From Brugia malayi (Eukaryota > Nematoda > Chromadorea > Rhabditida > Onchocercidae), in assembly GCF_000002995.4 (NCBI RefSeq), contig NW_025062476.1, positions 12,730,501-12,794,500 on the forward strand: a stretch of 64,000 nt of DNA, given 5' to 3'. Under the pieces are notes generated by a model. The model was not told the origin of the DNA. It ran no database searches and saw only the letters and a list, made by a program, of their open reading frames with translations. Of this stretch, positions 1 through 13,431 are shown piece after piece. A program made the position numbers and the translations under genes. Numbering within the stretch: position 1 is the first letter of the stretch; every line of letters begins with the position of its first letter.

Positions 1-2218
1 AAAAAAGAATTTAACAATGATTACTGATAAGATTAGTCTATTTTTTCGAAGAGAAATTTTCATTGCAATATGAATAATGCTATCAATATGAATCAATCAT
101 TACTGTATAAAGCATTTCTTTTTGTTTAGTCCAAAATTATCACTTGATAAGAAATCATTCTTATCTTAACTGCTATCTTTTCACCTTCTTCTTTTTTGAA
201 GAATTAAATTAATCTATCAAAGTGATGAAACTTTCAATTATTTTAATAAATCTTATCAATAAGATAAGAATATTTTCTTATATTTATTAAAAATAACAAA
301 AAAAAAAAAAAAAAGGAAAAAAGTTTTTTTTTTTTTTTTAACAATAATTTTAAGAAATAAAAAAATACTTTTTTATTTCTTAAAATTAAAATATAGCATT
401 TTTTCAAGTTTTTTTTTTTCCTTTCTGCTTTTTTTTTTTTTTTTTTTCATTTTGTCTTCTTCACAGATTAAAATTTGTTATTGAAATGAAGAAGACATTG
501 TTGATTGCCTTCAAACTACTACTGATCGCTGCTTCTTTTTGCCTTACCTTTTGCAATTTTGCATTTTGCCTTTTTATACATAAACGAAAAATTCAATTCA
601 TTCCAGTTTACCCCCTCCCCTCTCTCCTCTTCCCCCCCCCCCCACCTCCCCTAGCAATTGAGCATTATTACCACACTCACTTCCCTTCTTCTCCTCAATT
701 CTATTGTATGTGATAAATATTATGTATTCAATCATTCTATTCTATTGTATGTATGCATATGTATGTATGTATGTGTGTATGTATGTGTATGTATGTGTAT
801 GTATGTATGTGTATGTATCATTTTAACATTCAATTCTTTTCAAATTTCTGTATAAGATGAACTTTTGAAATGTGTGAGAAAATGCGGGTAGGATGAAAAT
901 GAGCAAAAAGGGGATGAAAAGTGATAGATGAGAGAAAGATGGTAAATTAAATTATTTAAATTATATTCAAAAGATAATTTCAATAATAATTAAATGATAA
1001 ATTTAAATGTCAATCAAAAAAATGATGCATTTAAATGTAAAAATGTAGAAAAAAAAAGATAAAATTAATTCTTCAATATAAATGTATATATATTATCAAA
1101 AAAAAAAAATTGGTAAATTAAATATTATATTTTAAATTAATTGTAGCAAATATTAAAAATATTGTATGAAAATAATTTGAAATTATATTTCATCCTCTTC
1201 GTTCATTTAATATATTTCTTTTCCTAATTAATTATTTAGTTGCATAGAAAAATTTGGAAATGAAAAATATCAAAAAAAAAAAAAAAAAAGATGTTCCTTT
1301 CTTTTTTTGATTAAGCACCAAAAAATTTGTTGTTTTTAATTTAATTTCATTATAAATTTAAATCTATTTTTTTCCAATATTTTGTTTAAATAATTATTAA
1401 ATCAAAGTATATCAGTAAAAATTTGATGCAGTAAATCATTTTTCTTTTCATTTTTATTTTTTAATAATATTTATAATTTTGAATCCTTAATAATATTTAA
1501 TTTTGAAAATGCAAAAGAAAAAAATTAATTTTTTTTTATTGAATAATGAAACAAAATTTTTGTACTTCTTGAAAAAATCGCTTTGTTTTTTTTTAGTGTC
1601 AGATTCATTTAGTCTTTTTTTTTTAGTATTATTTTAAAATAAAGAGTACAAATGACAGTATTGCTTTTCTTTTAAGTTTATTTTTTTTTCCTCTTCTCTT
1701 CTTTTCTTTTATTTTCTTTCTTTTCTTTTTTTTTTGTTATTCTAAAATGCTTTTTCTTTTATTTCACTTTTAGCTAAGCAATAACTTCAAGCAAACATTT
1801 CATTTCATCTCATTTCAAATCACAAAGTAATGTTTAAAATTACATTGTTGTGAGCGATGGCAATTTTTTTGATAGATGTCAAAAAGGGAAGAAAAAAAAA
1901 TGAATGAAAGAAAAATAATATAATTGTAATTATAATGTGACACTCTTTTCGTTTTATAATAACAAATAATAATGATAATAATTTAATAATTTTTAATAAA
2001 ATTAATAATAATAATAATAATAACAGCAATAGCAATAATAACAATAATAATAACTATTAATAATAATAATAATAATAATAACAATGAAATGCTGTCATAC
2101 TTCAGTAAATGTTTTCCTTTTCATTATTCTTTTTTCTTCTCATTCAACTAACTATTTCAATTTTTGTGAAAAAATAAATAAAATTGAATGAGTTGAATTT
2201 TTTTTAGTTCACTGAAAT

Positions 2219-2250
<32 letters not shown>

Positions 2251-4507
2251 ACACAGACAAACACACACATACACACACAGACAAACACACATACCCATAC
2301 ACATACACATATACTTAGACATACACATACACACACAAATACACAATAATCATTTCTCATCAAACTTATAATTTGTGCAGTATGAATAGAATGTATGTAT
2401 AATTTCAATGCTATTTTTCAATTTTTTTTTTTTTAAATTCAATATCTTTTACAGTCTCCTTTGTTTCTTTTCCATCCATTTTACCATATTATTTCCCTTC
2501 TTTTTTCATTCTCTCACTTACAAATAATTGTTATCTTACACTCAAATTATCATCACTTATAGTAAATGCAGAATGATAGGTTAGTAATAAACATTTTGCA
2601 TTAGTCATTGAAATGAATTCACTGTAGTAAAATGTTAGAAATTGTTAGGATATGAAATATTTGCATGCATTGATTGATGGTTTCAATGAAATCATTTAAG
2701 AGGGTTTTATTACTTTTTGTTATTACAATTGATTGAAAGTAAGTAATAATTTGGAGAATTTTAAAAATAAAATGAAATAATTTAATAATTCAATGTTTTT
2801 TTTTAAAAATCTTAAATCTACCACACATTTAAATACTTAGCAAATTAATATACTAAACATTTATAACTGCAATTTATAAACTTTAATATGAATAAATAGT
2901 TTCCGTATATCTGAAGACTTTTTTTTCAAGAAACTAATTATTAAATACAAAATGTAAAATTAAATCATACAACAAAACTTACTCTTTCATTTTTTTTTTT
3001 TTTTTTTTTTGTGATCTAGAAGAAAAATAAAAAGTTTGAAGTCTTTCATTTTTTTTTTTTTTTTTTTTTTTTATCTAGAAGAAAGGTAAAAAGTTTAAAA
3101 TTTTCTGTATAAATAATTAACACTGATAACATTTCATTCCATGCTTACAATATTTCCTTAAATGTGAAAAAAAAAAAAAAAAATTTAAATTTTCAACTGT
3201 ACAAATATCTATTTCATGAGAACTTATTCGTGAAAGATACAGTGACAAATTCAGTTTTCGAATGAAATAATAATGGAAGCATTTCCGGTTACTACCGTAA
3301 TCGATGTGACTATAAAATTTATTCGGCATTATAAGATACATTTGGTAAAGAAAGTTGTATTTTACAATATTGAATGGCGACAATATGTCTTTGTTATAAG
3401 CGACCGATCGGTGACAAAAATTTTCGATGGACATCTAATCTATTTTGAGTCATCGTTATGCCAGTGCAATGGAGCATAACTTGAATTAATAGAATAGAAA
3501 TGTTTGTTTTCAGATTAAGAAAGACGACCATACAATTAATGTTTTCTCTCGATTAAAGATGTTATATGTCATCGTAAGATAAATATGAATAAAATCAAAG
3601 TGAGAAAATAAAATTTCAAAAAGGAATTAAAATTAACAGAAAAAGGGATTATTAGAAAAAAGTTTCATTATGTAAAATTCAAAAAAAAAAAAAAAAAAAA
3701 ATCTAACTGTCTTATCTGAGATTAATTGTGTCCAATAAAAAATGGAATTGACATACACATAGATACAGTGACAGGAAAATTTTAAAATAAATATGAATTA
3801 AAATCAAAGTTGAGAAAATTAAATTTCAAAAAAGGAAGTTAGATTTTTCTTTTTCTTCTTTACGCTGACAACAGTAAGGTTTAATTTAAAATGAAAATTT
3901 TAAAATAACTGAAACTACTCAAGTTCATTATTCACATTGAAACTATTCAGATTCATATATGATTTATGAATTCGAAGTAATCATATCAGATCAGTTTCAT
4001 TTTTAGTTTAATTATATCATAAATAAAAAAAAAAAATGTTATACTAAGTGATATATGAATCGATGACAACAATATGACAAATCGATAGCATCATGAATTG
4101 ATCGTTTATTGGCAATGTTTTTGAAAGGAATGAATGCTAGAATTAGAATTCAGTTATAAGTGAGAAAAAAAAAAGTGAAAATGAAATGAAATGAAAAAGA
4201 AAATAAAAACAACAAAAAAAAAAAAGATAAATAAAGTGAAAATAAAAAATGAAATAATGGAAAAGAAAAAAAATTGAAAACAAATGTAAATTATAAATAA
4301 AAATGAAATTGAAATGATAGTAAATGAAAAATGCTGAATAATTCTTATTGAGCATTTTAAGTTAGCAAAGAATTAGAAATAAATGAATAAAGGAACAGAA
4401 AAAAACTTTCAGTTCTGAATTGTCAAACAGTAATCTTTCGAAAATACTTAGAAAATACTTTATTTTCACTTTACTTATTTTTTTTTTTTATTTTGAATCT
4501 AAAAATA
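1..4507. other. AT-rich non-coding region with simple repeats
   Basis: I see no gene here. The stretch is dominated by poly-A and poly-T runs. It holds a GTAT/GTGT microsatellite at about 743-818, an ATA/ATT trinucleotide tract at about 1995-2085, a CA-rich tract at about 2218-2345, and a two-copy tandem duplication with 59-bp period at 2983-3100. A less AT-rich island at about 3200-3480 has open frames on both strands but no recognisable domain. Two imperfect copies of a block of about 50 bp lie near 3582-3635 and 3788-3840. Confidence 0.8.
2983..3100. repeat. Two-copy tandem duplication, 59-bp period
   Basis: The block starting TCTTTCAT at 2983 recurs at 3042. Each copy has a long T-run followed by ATCTAGAAGAAA and AAAAAGTTT. 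The second copy has a few substitutions and a longer T-run. It looks like a local slippage or unequal-exchange product with no sign of function. Confidence 0.8.
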
Positions 4508-5243
4508 TGCTTTCTTTTAGACTGATTCATTGCGTGATCCCACGTGTATGCCTTCTTTTAGACTGATTCATTGCGTGATCCCACGTGTATGCCTTCTTTT
4601 AGACTGATTCATTGCGTGATCCCACGTGTATGCCTTCTTTTAGACTGATTCATTGCGTGATCCCACGTGTATGCCTTCTTTTAGACTGATTCATTGCGTG
4701 ATCCCACGTGTATGCCTTCTTTTAGACTGATTCATTGCGTGATCCCACGTGTATGCCTTCTTTTAGACTGATTCATTGCGTGATCCCACGTGTATGCCTT
4801 CTTTTAGACTGATTCATTGCGTGATCCCACGTGTATGCCTTCTTTTAGACTGATTCATTGCGTGATCCCACGTGTATGCCTTCTTTTAGACTGATTCATT
4901 GCGTGATCCCACGTGTATGCCTTCTTTTAGACTGATTCATTGCGTGATCCCACGTGTATGCCTTCTTTTAGACTGATTCATTGCGTGATCCCACGTGTAT
5001 GCCTTCTTTTAGACTAATCCATTGCGTGATCCCACGTGTATGCCTTCTTTTAGACTGATTCATTGCGTGATCCCACGTGTATGCCTTCTTTTAGACTAAT
5101 CCATTGCGTGATCCCACGTGTATGCCTTCTTTTAGACTGATTCATTGCGTGATCCCACGTGTATGCCTTCTTTTAGACTAATCCATTGCGTGACCCCACG
5201 TGTATGCCTTCTTTTAGACTAATTCATTGCGTGATCCCACGTG
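4508..5243. repeat. 18-copy, 41-bp minisatellite with a CACGTG E-box in each unit
   Basis: A head-to-tail array of exact 41-bp period: ACTGATTCAT-type blocks start at 4521 and recur every 41 bp to 5218. Each unit contains GTGATCCCACGTGTA, so CACGTG occurs 18 times (first at 4541, last at 5238). Most units are identical, which suggests recent expansion or homogenisation. At the 3' end a variant (ACTAATCC) occupies units 13, 15 and 17, alternating with the standard form, so an 82-bp dimer is amplified there. The array ends about 230 bp before the TATA-like box of the ZNF598 gene. Confidence 0.97.
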
Positions 5244-5985
5244 ATACACGTAGCACACGCCAAAACATATCATAACATATTAGTGCCAGACTGTAAGAGA
5301 AAATCCTTCTGATATTTTCCTGTGCACTCTGATCGTCTGGTATGAATGGAGTGGGCAGGCACATTGTCAGTTTGCGATAATTATTTGCCTTTCTCATTCC
5401 TTTACTTCGGATGAAATTTTAGCAAATTGTGCCCAAACCATTTGGAAATACTTTTTTCAGTTTGTGAACGTATAAAAATGGGTGTATTGGTCGGTGGTAC
5501 AATTTGTAGTTTATACGTGATTTACACGTCTCGCACGTGAGTCAGGTAATATTTACCTTCTAAACTGTTGCTTGTATATGGTTCAGGTTTAGTTTAGATA
5601 TGATAGGTTTGCCGGATTATCGTACTTTCGTTGAGACCAAAAGCTTTTCTCCTCTTTATGTTGCCAAAAATGTTAGGATTAACTGATTAAACTATTTCAC
5701 TAATCATCCTCACTCTTCGGAAAAGTTTATATTGTCATAATAATTTTCATGATTGCCTGTAGAGAACGTTAACTGAACTATGCACTAGTTAGCTTTTATC
5801 TTATTATTATTATATAACAAGCAGTAAGGAAATTGAGTGTATTATCTGATAATGCTAAATGTTTTGTCATTTTTCGATTTTTCCTTCACTGGTCATCCTT
5901 CGATATTCCGATATTTTTTCGTTATTCTAAATATCTTTGTTTCTTTTTGCAGGGATAGCTCATATTTTAGTTTACTTGTTTAATT
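5244..5985 (+). promoter_or_regulatory. Probable ZNF598 promoter, 5' UTR exon and 5' UTR intron
   Basis: A TATA-like box TATAAAAA lies at 5471-5478, which would place initiation near 5500. About 45 bp of probable 5' UTR follows, containing another CACGTG at 5534-5539. A splice donor could be GTGAGT at 5537 or GTAATA at 5546. The matching acceptor is TTTTTGCAG ending at 5952, 33 bp before the ATG at 5986. The same acceptor could instead receive a spliced leader. This stretch is less AT-rich than the flanks and lacks long homopolymers, as expected for promoter DNA. The exact start site and donor are inferred. Confidence 0.55.
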
Positions 5986-8900
5986 ATGTCTGAATTAGAA
6001 GCTGTTGCAAAACGAGCAAGCAGCACTGCAAATTACGGTGCAAGGGATAATGGACGTGGGCAACAGGAACCTACTAGTAGCAGCAACAGGTTTGTGTTTT
6101 GCTTAAACTAATGTTTCGGAAAACTCTTTCATACCAATTACAAGTAGATAGTAAGAAATAGAAATCACAAAAGTTTTCTAACTGTAAGGTATATGGTAAC
6201 GGTCACGAAATCGTTGTTGCATTATGGTATGCACTGTTCAAAGAAGAGTTTCTGAGTCAGTTATCAAGCTTGGTAAAGCATCAATGCAGATAGTTTGTGA
6301 ATATAACTTTATCTTCTGAGCTCATTTAACTTTTTTCTACATTGTCACACGATACTATAATTAGAGATTCGTTGAAGGATTTTTATCAGGAACTGTTTAG
6401 ATGAATTGAATAGGAAACTGAAAAATCCCTTTTTAGAAGAGGTATGGTTGGACATTATGGTCGTGGTAGAGGTAGAATTCAAGAGTCAGATCAGAGATAT
6501 GACCGGAATCGTCATAATTTTTATAATACGAGCAGCGGACGAGATAGACATGATGCAAACTCCAGAAGGCATATGATTCGCAGTCCAAAATATTATGAAC
6601 ATATTACTGCTACTTTAGTAAGTTTGTTGTAAGTTGTTAATAAGTGCTTATTGTTTACATACATGAACAATAATTTTTATAGAATCGGTTGGATCACGGT
6701 GGTATTAAATTCAGGGGCGAGACTTCAGAATGTGATATATGTTGTCGTGAATCTGATATATTTGCTGTTGGGTCGTGTTTACATCCTATATGCATAGAAT
6801 GCGGAATTCGACTACGAATTTTGTGTAAAAATGAGACGTGTCCAAAATGCAGAACTGTTATCGATATAGTAATTTAATTTTTTTTTCTCTTACAATTTTA
6901 TGTCTTATCAATTAAGATTCGAAATACTATGCCTCTTAAATACTCTTATTACATTGGTTTTTGGTTCTAGCTACTACTGAGGCAGCTAATAAAGACATTA
7001 CTAAAAAAAAAACTTACTATAAATAAGTTAATTAGATTCTCTATTTAAACCAAATTAATGTACATAAAATTTCAGTTATATTTTGTGCCGTTTCCGGGTG
7101 ATTGGAATGGTTACCAAATACCATTTCAATGTATAGAACATGGGGATACTGCAAAGTACAAAATTAAATTGGCAGATGATTATGTTGCAAGATGTTACGA
7201 CAGCTATTTATCCCACCAATGCATAATATGTAGAAAAAGGTAAATTTCAAATTGTTTTTTTAATTCCTTCTTAAAAATCATAAACTCGTTGCATTAGAAA
7301 ATCAAATTAATTTATAGGGGTGAAAAAAGGGTATTTGAAACGTTTGCTCAGTTGAATCAGCATGTGTATATGGTTCATCGTTTTGAATTTTGTGATATTT
7401 GTGTGGAAAATTTAAACTTATTTACTCATGAGCGGAAATTTTATTCTCAAGTTGATCTGAAACGACATTTGGAACTTGGTGATTCTGATGACAAGAGCTT
7501 TAAAGGTGGGTGTCTTCAAAACGTCGTTTTAGTTAGTATTTGTTTGATTGCATACCTTCATTCACTGAGTTCTATGAAAAGTTCCAATATTTCAGGACAT
7601 ACAGATAGCATTGGAAATATAGATCATTTCAAAATGTATTATTTTTTGTGAAATAAATTCACATTTCTTATTTCTGTTCACGTGTCAAATTTTAAATGAC
7701 AGGGGTTTGTGTACATATAAAAAGTCATTTCTTTGAAGGCATATTAAATTGAATTGATTCATTTTCAGGTCATCCACAATGTCTGTTCTGTAAAAAACGT
7801 TTCTTGGATGAAGAGTTTCGCTATAAACATCTTCGTAAAGAGCATTTCTTTTGCCAGATTTGTGATGCTGAAGGACGAAGCAATTATTTTTTTCCGTAAT
7901 CATAGTTTATTTTACAATAAACTAAATCTATTGTAAGCCATGTTAGAATGTCGTCTCGCTTATCTGTTTGAATTTCATTATTTTAGGCAACATAAGGATT
8001 TATTGAGTCATTACAAAGCGAAACATGTTGTATGCGAGGAGGGTGAATGCTTACATTTAGGAATAGTATTTCGAACAGATACCGAACTAAAAATACATAA
8101 GGTTAAATTTTTTTGATTTTAGACTGTTGTTCGGAAATTTCACATATAATACAAGTAAATTTTTTTTCCACTATTATGTTGTCACATTAATTTGAAAAAA
8201 ATTATGTAGAATAATCTGTGTTACGAATAAAAGTTGCTAGCAGACTACTACGACTTTGTAAAAGAGTAATTAATGTTTTTGATGGTATGGACAGTAAAAG
8301 TGCGACAATAACATTCAAATCAATGTCAAAATTTTCAGTTAATTTTTGCATTAATTTGAATGTTGTTGTATGTCGACACATATTTTATTGGAATGCTTTC
8401 AGTGCTATTTCATTTCTTCAGAGAATATTCACAATTTGATGCTTTGTTGCTTTTGCAGAGTCGAGATCATGCTGCTGGTCCGCAAACACTAACTTTAGAT
8501 TTTCATTTCTCTGACCGAAACACAACTGGACCAAGTCGAGGTGGTAGAGCAGTAGCAGGTTATATACCACATGAACGACATTTACGAGAGAATAAGTTAG
8601 TTCCATTTACTTAATAAATTTGTAAATTTAGATACATATAGATATAGGATATCATTTGCACTAATTTGTTTTTTTGCAACAAGTGAATGGCTTAGTCGAA
8701 TAAATTACCCTATGCCGCTATCATTTCCGTTTACAACTGGATATAGCTTTTTTTTTGGAGATTTTCTTAATGCTTGCTTTCTCGTTTTTGGTGGAGTAAG
8801 AGAATAAAAATTGTTTTGGAAATAGTCAGTTATGGAAAACTTTGGAATTTTTTTCGGTGCTATTATACCTCATCTCCTGTTATTTTCAAATAACAAAAAG

Positions 8901-11697
8901 AATATTTTAGAAATTATAACTTTTATATTCTTTTGTCTACTTAAAATGAGTAATGAGCGCATTATTTCAGGTCAATTTCCAACAATATACCGAATGCATC
9001 TTCATTAGAAAATGAAGAATTAGTTAGGTCATCTATTCCAAATTGCGTTCCACAATTCACATTACAAGGTAGCGATTTTCCTCGTTTAGAAAAATCTGTA
9101 CGAATTTCCGGTGTTTCGAATCCAGTGCCTTCATCGAATCCGATGAATAGTAAGAATACTGCAAAAGTTCAGACAGTAAACACCATCGCAATTAGTACCA
9201 AAGCTACATCAAATCCTCGCAAAGTTAGTCATTAAATTTGCTTTTGTTGCAAAGAGATTATTTAAATTAGCATGTATAATTTCTTTGAAAGAAATTCACA
9301 AATTACAGTGCCAATAAAATTGTCATACTTTTAGCCAAACGCTGCTTCTTCAAGGTCGTGGTTTATTGATGATGATGAACAGTTCCCTTCTCACCGGTCA
9401 CATCTAAGTACTTTAAATAAACAGCAAACGGAAAACGCAGAAACAGAAAATTTCGTGAAAAATAAAGTTAAGGTATATATTTTTTATTTACCCATGGAAT
9501 TCGAGAAATGAAATTCTACTACATTGCAAGTGATATGACATCTCATGTAATAGGGATATTTATTGTATTTCAAGCCAAGGTGGAAAATTTTCATTAAGAA
9601 GCTGACGAGATGCAGTACTTAAGAGTATATTTATATCGAAATTATTAATTATACTTCTGCATCCTTTTGCTATACATAACTCTTAATTTGTTTAGGTTGA
9701 AACTAGTTCAGGGACATCGGCGATCGAGTTAGCATGGTCTAAAGCAATGAAAAAACCAATGTCTTTAAGCAACGTAGCATCCGAATTAGCATTAAGTGAT
9801 TTTCCAAGTTTACCGACACCCGCAGTAAAAAAACCTATGAACAATTTATTGCCTGGATCAGTATGGAATAAAAAGTGTCACTCTGTCATGCAGGTGCTTT
9901 ATTTTTAAATATTTTTAACAGAAATGGAGAACGTTCTGAGCATGCGAATTGGATCCTGTTACTATTCAATATTATGTAGTTGGCTTTATGTTGGATATGA
10001 CACAATAGAAGGGAAATTTATTTTTCATCATATTTTAAAATTCTTTTTAGTTCCTTTAAAAGAAAAACAATGCAAATTAGATTATATCTTAAATTTTCTA
10101 ACAAAAGATCATGTTGTTAGTTATCAAACTAATTTATTCTGTACATGTTGTAATAGCGAATCCAATCCTATCCTTGAATTTTTTAGATTTTGAAATTATT
10201 TTCTATTTAATAGTTCAGTAATTGCTGCATATATATGTCGTTTTATTTACAGACATCTTCCGGACAACCGAAAATATCTTCATCTGTCACTAGTAGCGTT
10301 TCACGAAAAAATAAGCAACAACCATTGCTAGATCTTTGGCGTCAAGAATCTGTACCGGAAAAATGGGAGGATCGGGAAGATTCATCTACATTGGTTAACT
10401 TTATAATTGCTTTCATTTTTTTTTTTTTTTGACTAGTAAAGAAGCTTTTTAAAAAATATAAGTTTTAATTAAATCTATTTTTCTTTGATTTTATCCTAGT
10501 TCATTTCAAGGGATCACTATCGAAAATGACTTTGGAAGATATGGTTATTGTCAAGGATGCACCAAGCAAGAAAAAAGAGTGTAAAAAGACTACGAACAAA
10601 CAGCAACGCAATGTTGTTAAGAAACTGGATGATCAATTAGTAATTTTATAATTTGCAATTAAATTGGCTGTTGGCTTATCAAAAAAAAGAAAAAAAAAAA
10701 TGAGAATAATCAAATCTTTTGTAGGGTGCGAAAAGAAAGATGGAGGAGGAGATAAATGATGACTTCGTTGATCCTTTCCCATCTCTATCTTCTCGAACTA
10801 ATCAGAAAAGTGAGACTGAAGAGGTATGTACGATAAAATAATCATTCAGTTTATCAGTGGTAGATAAAATAATTCAATTTTGTTGCTGCAGCAAGATGTT
10901 TAAGTTGCATTCCATATATTCAAAAATGGTTCAGATGAATTGTCTCATATAACAAAATTTAAAGTTTTTTTTAATACATATAATTATTTTTTGATAATAT
11001 ATGCTATCATATTATAATAACTTTGGTTAGATATATTCTTTATCACTCACTATTACTGATATAAAGTAACAATTTCAGTTACGTTCATCATCAACCTTCT
11101 CAGTTTCGAATAACATGACAACAAAAGAAGATAAAAGTGAGCCTATGGAGACAACTGCTACAAATGCATTATCGTTTAAGGATTTTACGAATCTTCTTGA
11201 AAGATCAGGAGAAAAAGGAGAAAAAGTAGGTTTTTGAGCAGCTTGCGAATTGTAGTAAGTTCTCTTTCTTAGTTGATTTGCCTAAAAATTGTATATTATG
11301 GTTCAAAATTTGTTATATTTCACAATCTTTATTTTTTTTTTTTTTTTAAGCTAATTATTTTGTTTTCATAAAGCAGGATTCGGTCTGATTATTATATTAA
11401 ACTTCTTAGAAGTAGCTTTTTTCATGCAGTTTATTTATTTTTTCTTTTCAGGTCCTTGAGAAACAATCAGAAAATAATAGGAACTATTTTCCAACTGGTT
11501 TTGTTTCACCTCCCGGATTATGCTCACTGACTTTAGCGCCTCCTCCTGGTTTTGGTCCACCACCAGGTTTTGGTAAAATAATATGTCCAGAAATGCAAAC
11601 TTCATCGAGCGATGCGGTGAAATCTTCTGCTAAAAATGTAGACGTGAACGTTTCAAAGATAGTAGGACATGGTAATAAAAAGAAAGGCAAGAAATAA
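5986..11697 (+). CDS. ZNF598: ZNF598 / Hel2-type RING and C2H2 zinc-finger E3 ubiquitin ligase
   Basis: Sensor of collided ribosomes: the family ubiquitinates 40S proteins (eS10, uS10) in ribosome-associated quality control. Coding exons: 5986-6089, 6437-6617, 6683-6868, 7076-7239, 7318-7505, 7769-7895, 7987-8101, 8459-8595, 8971-9223, 9335-9472, 9696-9893, 10253-10393, 10511-10639, 10725-10823, 11079-11225, 11452-11697. All junctions keep frame, giving 850 aa (human protein about 900). An Arg/Gly-rich start is followed by a C3HC4 RING at residues 112-151 (C112, C115, C127, H129, C132, C135, C148, C151). A C2H2 series of about residues 205-355 includes FTHERKFYSQVDLKRH, closely matching the family, and CEEGEC. 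The C-terminal half is low-complexity and ends with PPGL (789-792) and PPPGF twice (799-803, 805-809), the motif type bound by GIGYF GYF domains. The acceptor of exon 13 (10511) is chosen by frame; a better-looking AG at 10499 would not keep it. Confidence 0.95.
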
Positions 11698-13382
11698 TAA
11701 TGGAAGCGATAAGTAGATGCCTTTTGAATTTTTTGAATTTTTATTATGTTTTACTCTTAACTTTGAAAATATAAAATATACAGATGCTGCTGCTGCTGCT
11801 GCTGCTTGTATCTTAGCTCTTCTTTAAGGCCTTATTTAAATTTTTATTTTAAATTCTTATTTAAATTATATTTCTGCATACATGAATGTTGTACAATTTT
11901 TCATTTGAGTAAAACCATTTTGGTAGAGCTGATTCCTGTGCTTCATTTTTCTTTTATTCTTTTATCCTGCGCCTTTGTTTCTTTCTGTTGAAACATTTGA
12001 TTAGCTTAACTTATATGCTAGACACCTGTTTAAAATCAAAAAGATAGGTACATTATACATTGTTTCTCTGCATACTAAAATTGAGTGTTATTTTTGCGAA
12101 AAGTATTATTTAACTTTTTGAATTAACATAATCACTATTTGATTGTATAAATAGTGATGCAAATTAACTATTGCCTAATAATATTCTCAAGATATGAAAT
12201 TTAAGCTTTCATACTTCATTCCAACTGGTATTCAATGATGTTATAGTTTTTTTTTTTTTTTTTTTTTTTTAATTTAATGTTTTTATACATTACAACTTAT
12301 TCTGTTGTATTACTTTTCGTCCATAGATGGAACATCTAAGGTGTGATTTTAATATTGCTACACTTGCTGTTCTTAATTTTCCTTTTGCTTTTCTTCTGAG
12401 GTACATTTCACATATAAGCACATCGTTTATTTTATTTAATATCTGTGAGTTCATTCTTTTATTATTCGGTTGCTTGCAATTAATTTCTCAGATATGATTG
12501 AATATCAAATCTGATATTTGATTGAGTATGCATTGTGCTATATTTAGTTACGGGATGAATAAATCTATAAGCAAATGAAATTGCTTTTAAGAGAGGAATT
12601 CAATTATTATTTCCCATTTGATACTACTTAAATAAATCTGATAATATTTATAATTAGATAAAAAAAAAGAAAAAAAAAAAACAGGTTGTTTACGAAGAAA
12701 GAAATAAACAAAGAATTGGTGGTGTGCTTTTTGATTAAAGTATTGATTTTGCTCTTTTTTTTTTTCTCGATCATTCTGTAATACTTTGGTAATGTAACTC
12801 CAACGAAATGAGCATGGATACTTGAAAACATGATCATCAAAATGTTTTTTGAATTAAAAGACTTTTGTTTTCATTTTATTTCATTTTTTTTTTTCTTTTA
12901 AATTTAATTAGGATTAACTGATTTAAAATGAAAAAGAAAAAAAAAAATCAAATAAAAACTTTATTAAGTAATTCTTAAACGATATTCTTTGTCAAAATTC
13001 TGTTATTCTTATTTAATTAACAACCATATTTTCAACAATTTCTTCACAATTAAAAAAAAAAAAAAAAATGGTAAAGATGTGAAAAAAAAAAAAACAAAAC
13101 AATAAAATTAGAATGTTACCGTAAGGAAAGTAAGGTAGCTATGAGATATATTAATAAGATGTATAACTAATTGTATCATTTGATATGTTTCAATTCAACA
13201 TTTGAAAAAAAAAAAAGAAAAAGTATTTGAATTGTAGAATAAAATGAATATTTTACCAAATGTTTTTCTTTCTTTCTTTTTTTTCTTTCTTTTTTTACCA
13301 TAAAGAATAAGCTAAAATGAATGAATGAATGAATGAATGAATGAATATGAAAGGATGGATGATAAATAATTGTTAGTTTGCG

Positions 13383-13431
<49 letters not shown>

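Noticed and set aside
7352..7651. ZNF598 reading continuing past 7505
   Set aside because: The continuing frame is intronic; GTGGGT at 7506 is a donor and joining to 7769 restores the conserved GHPQCLFC zinc-finger.
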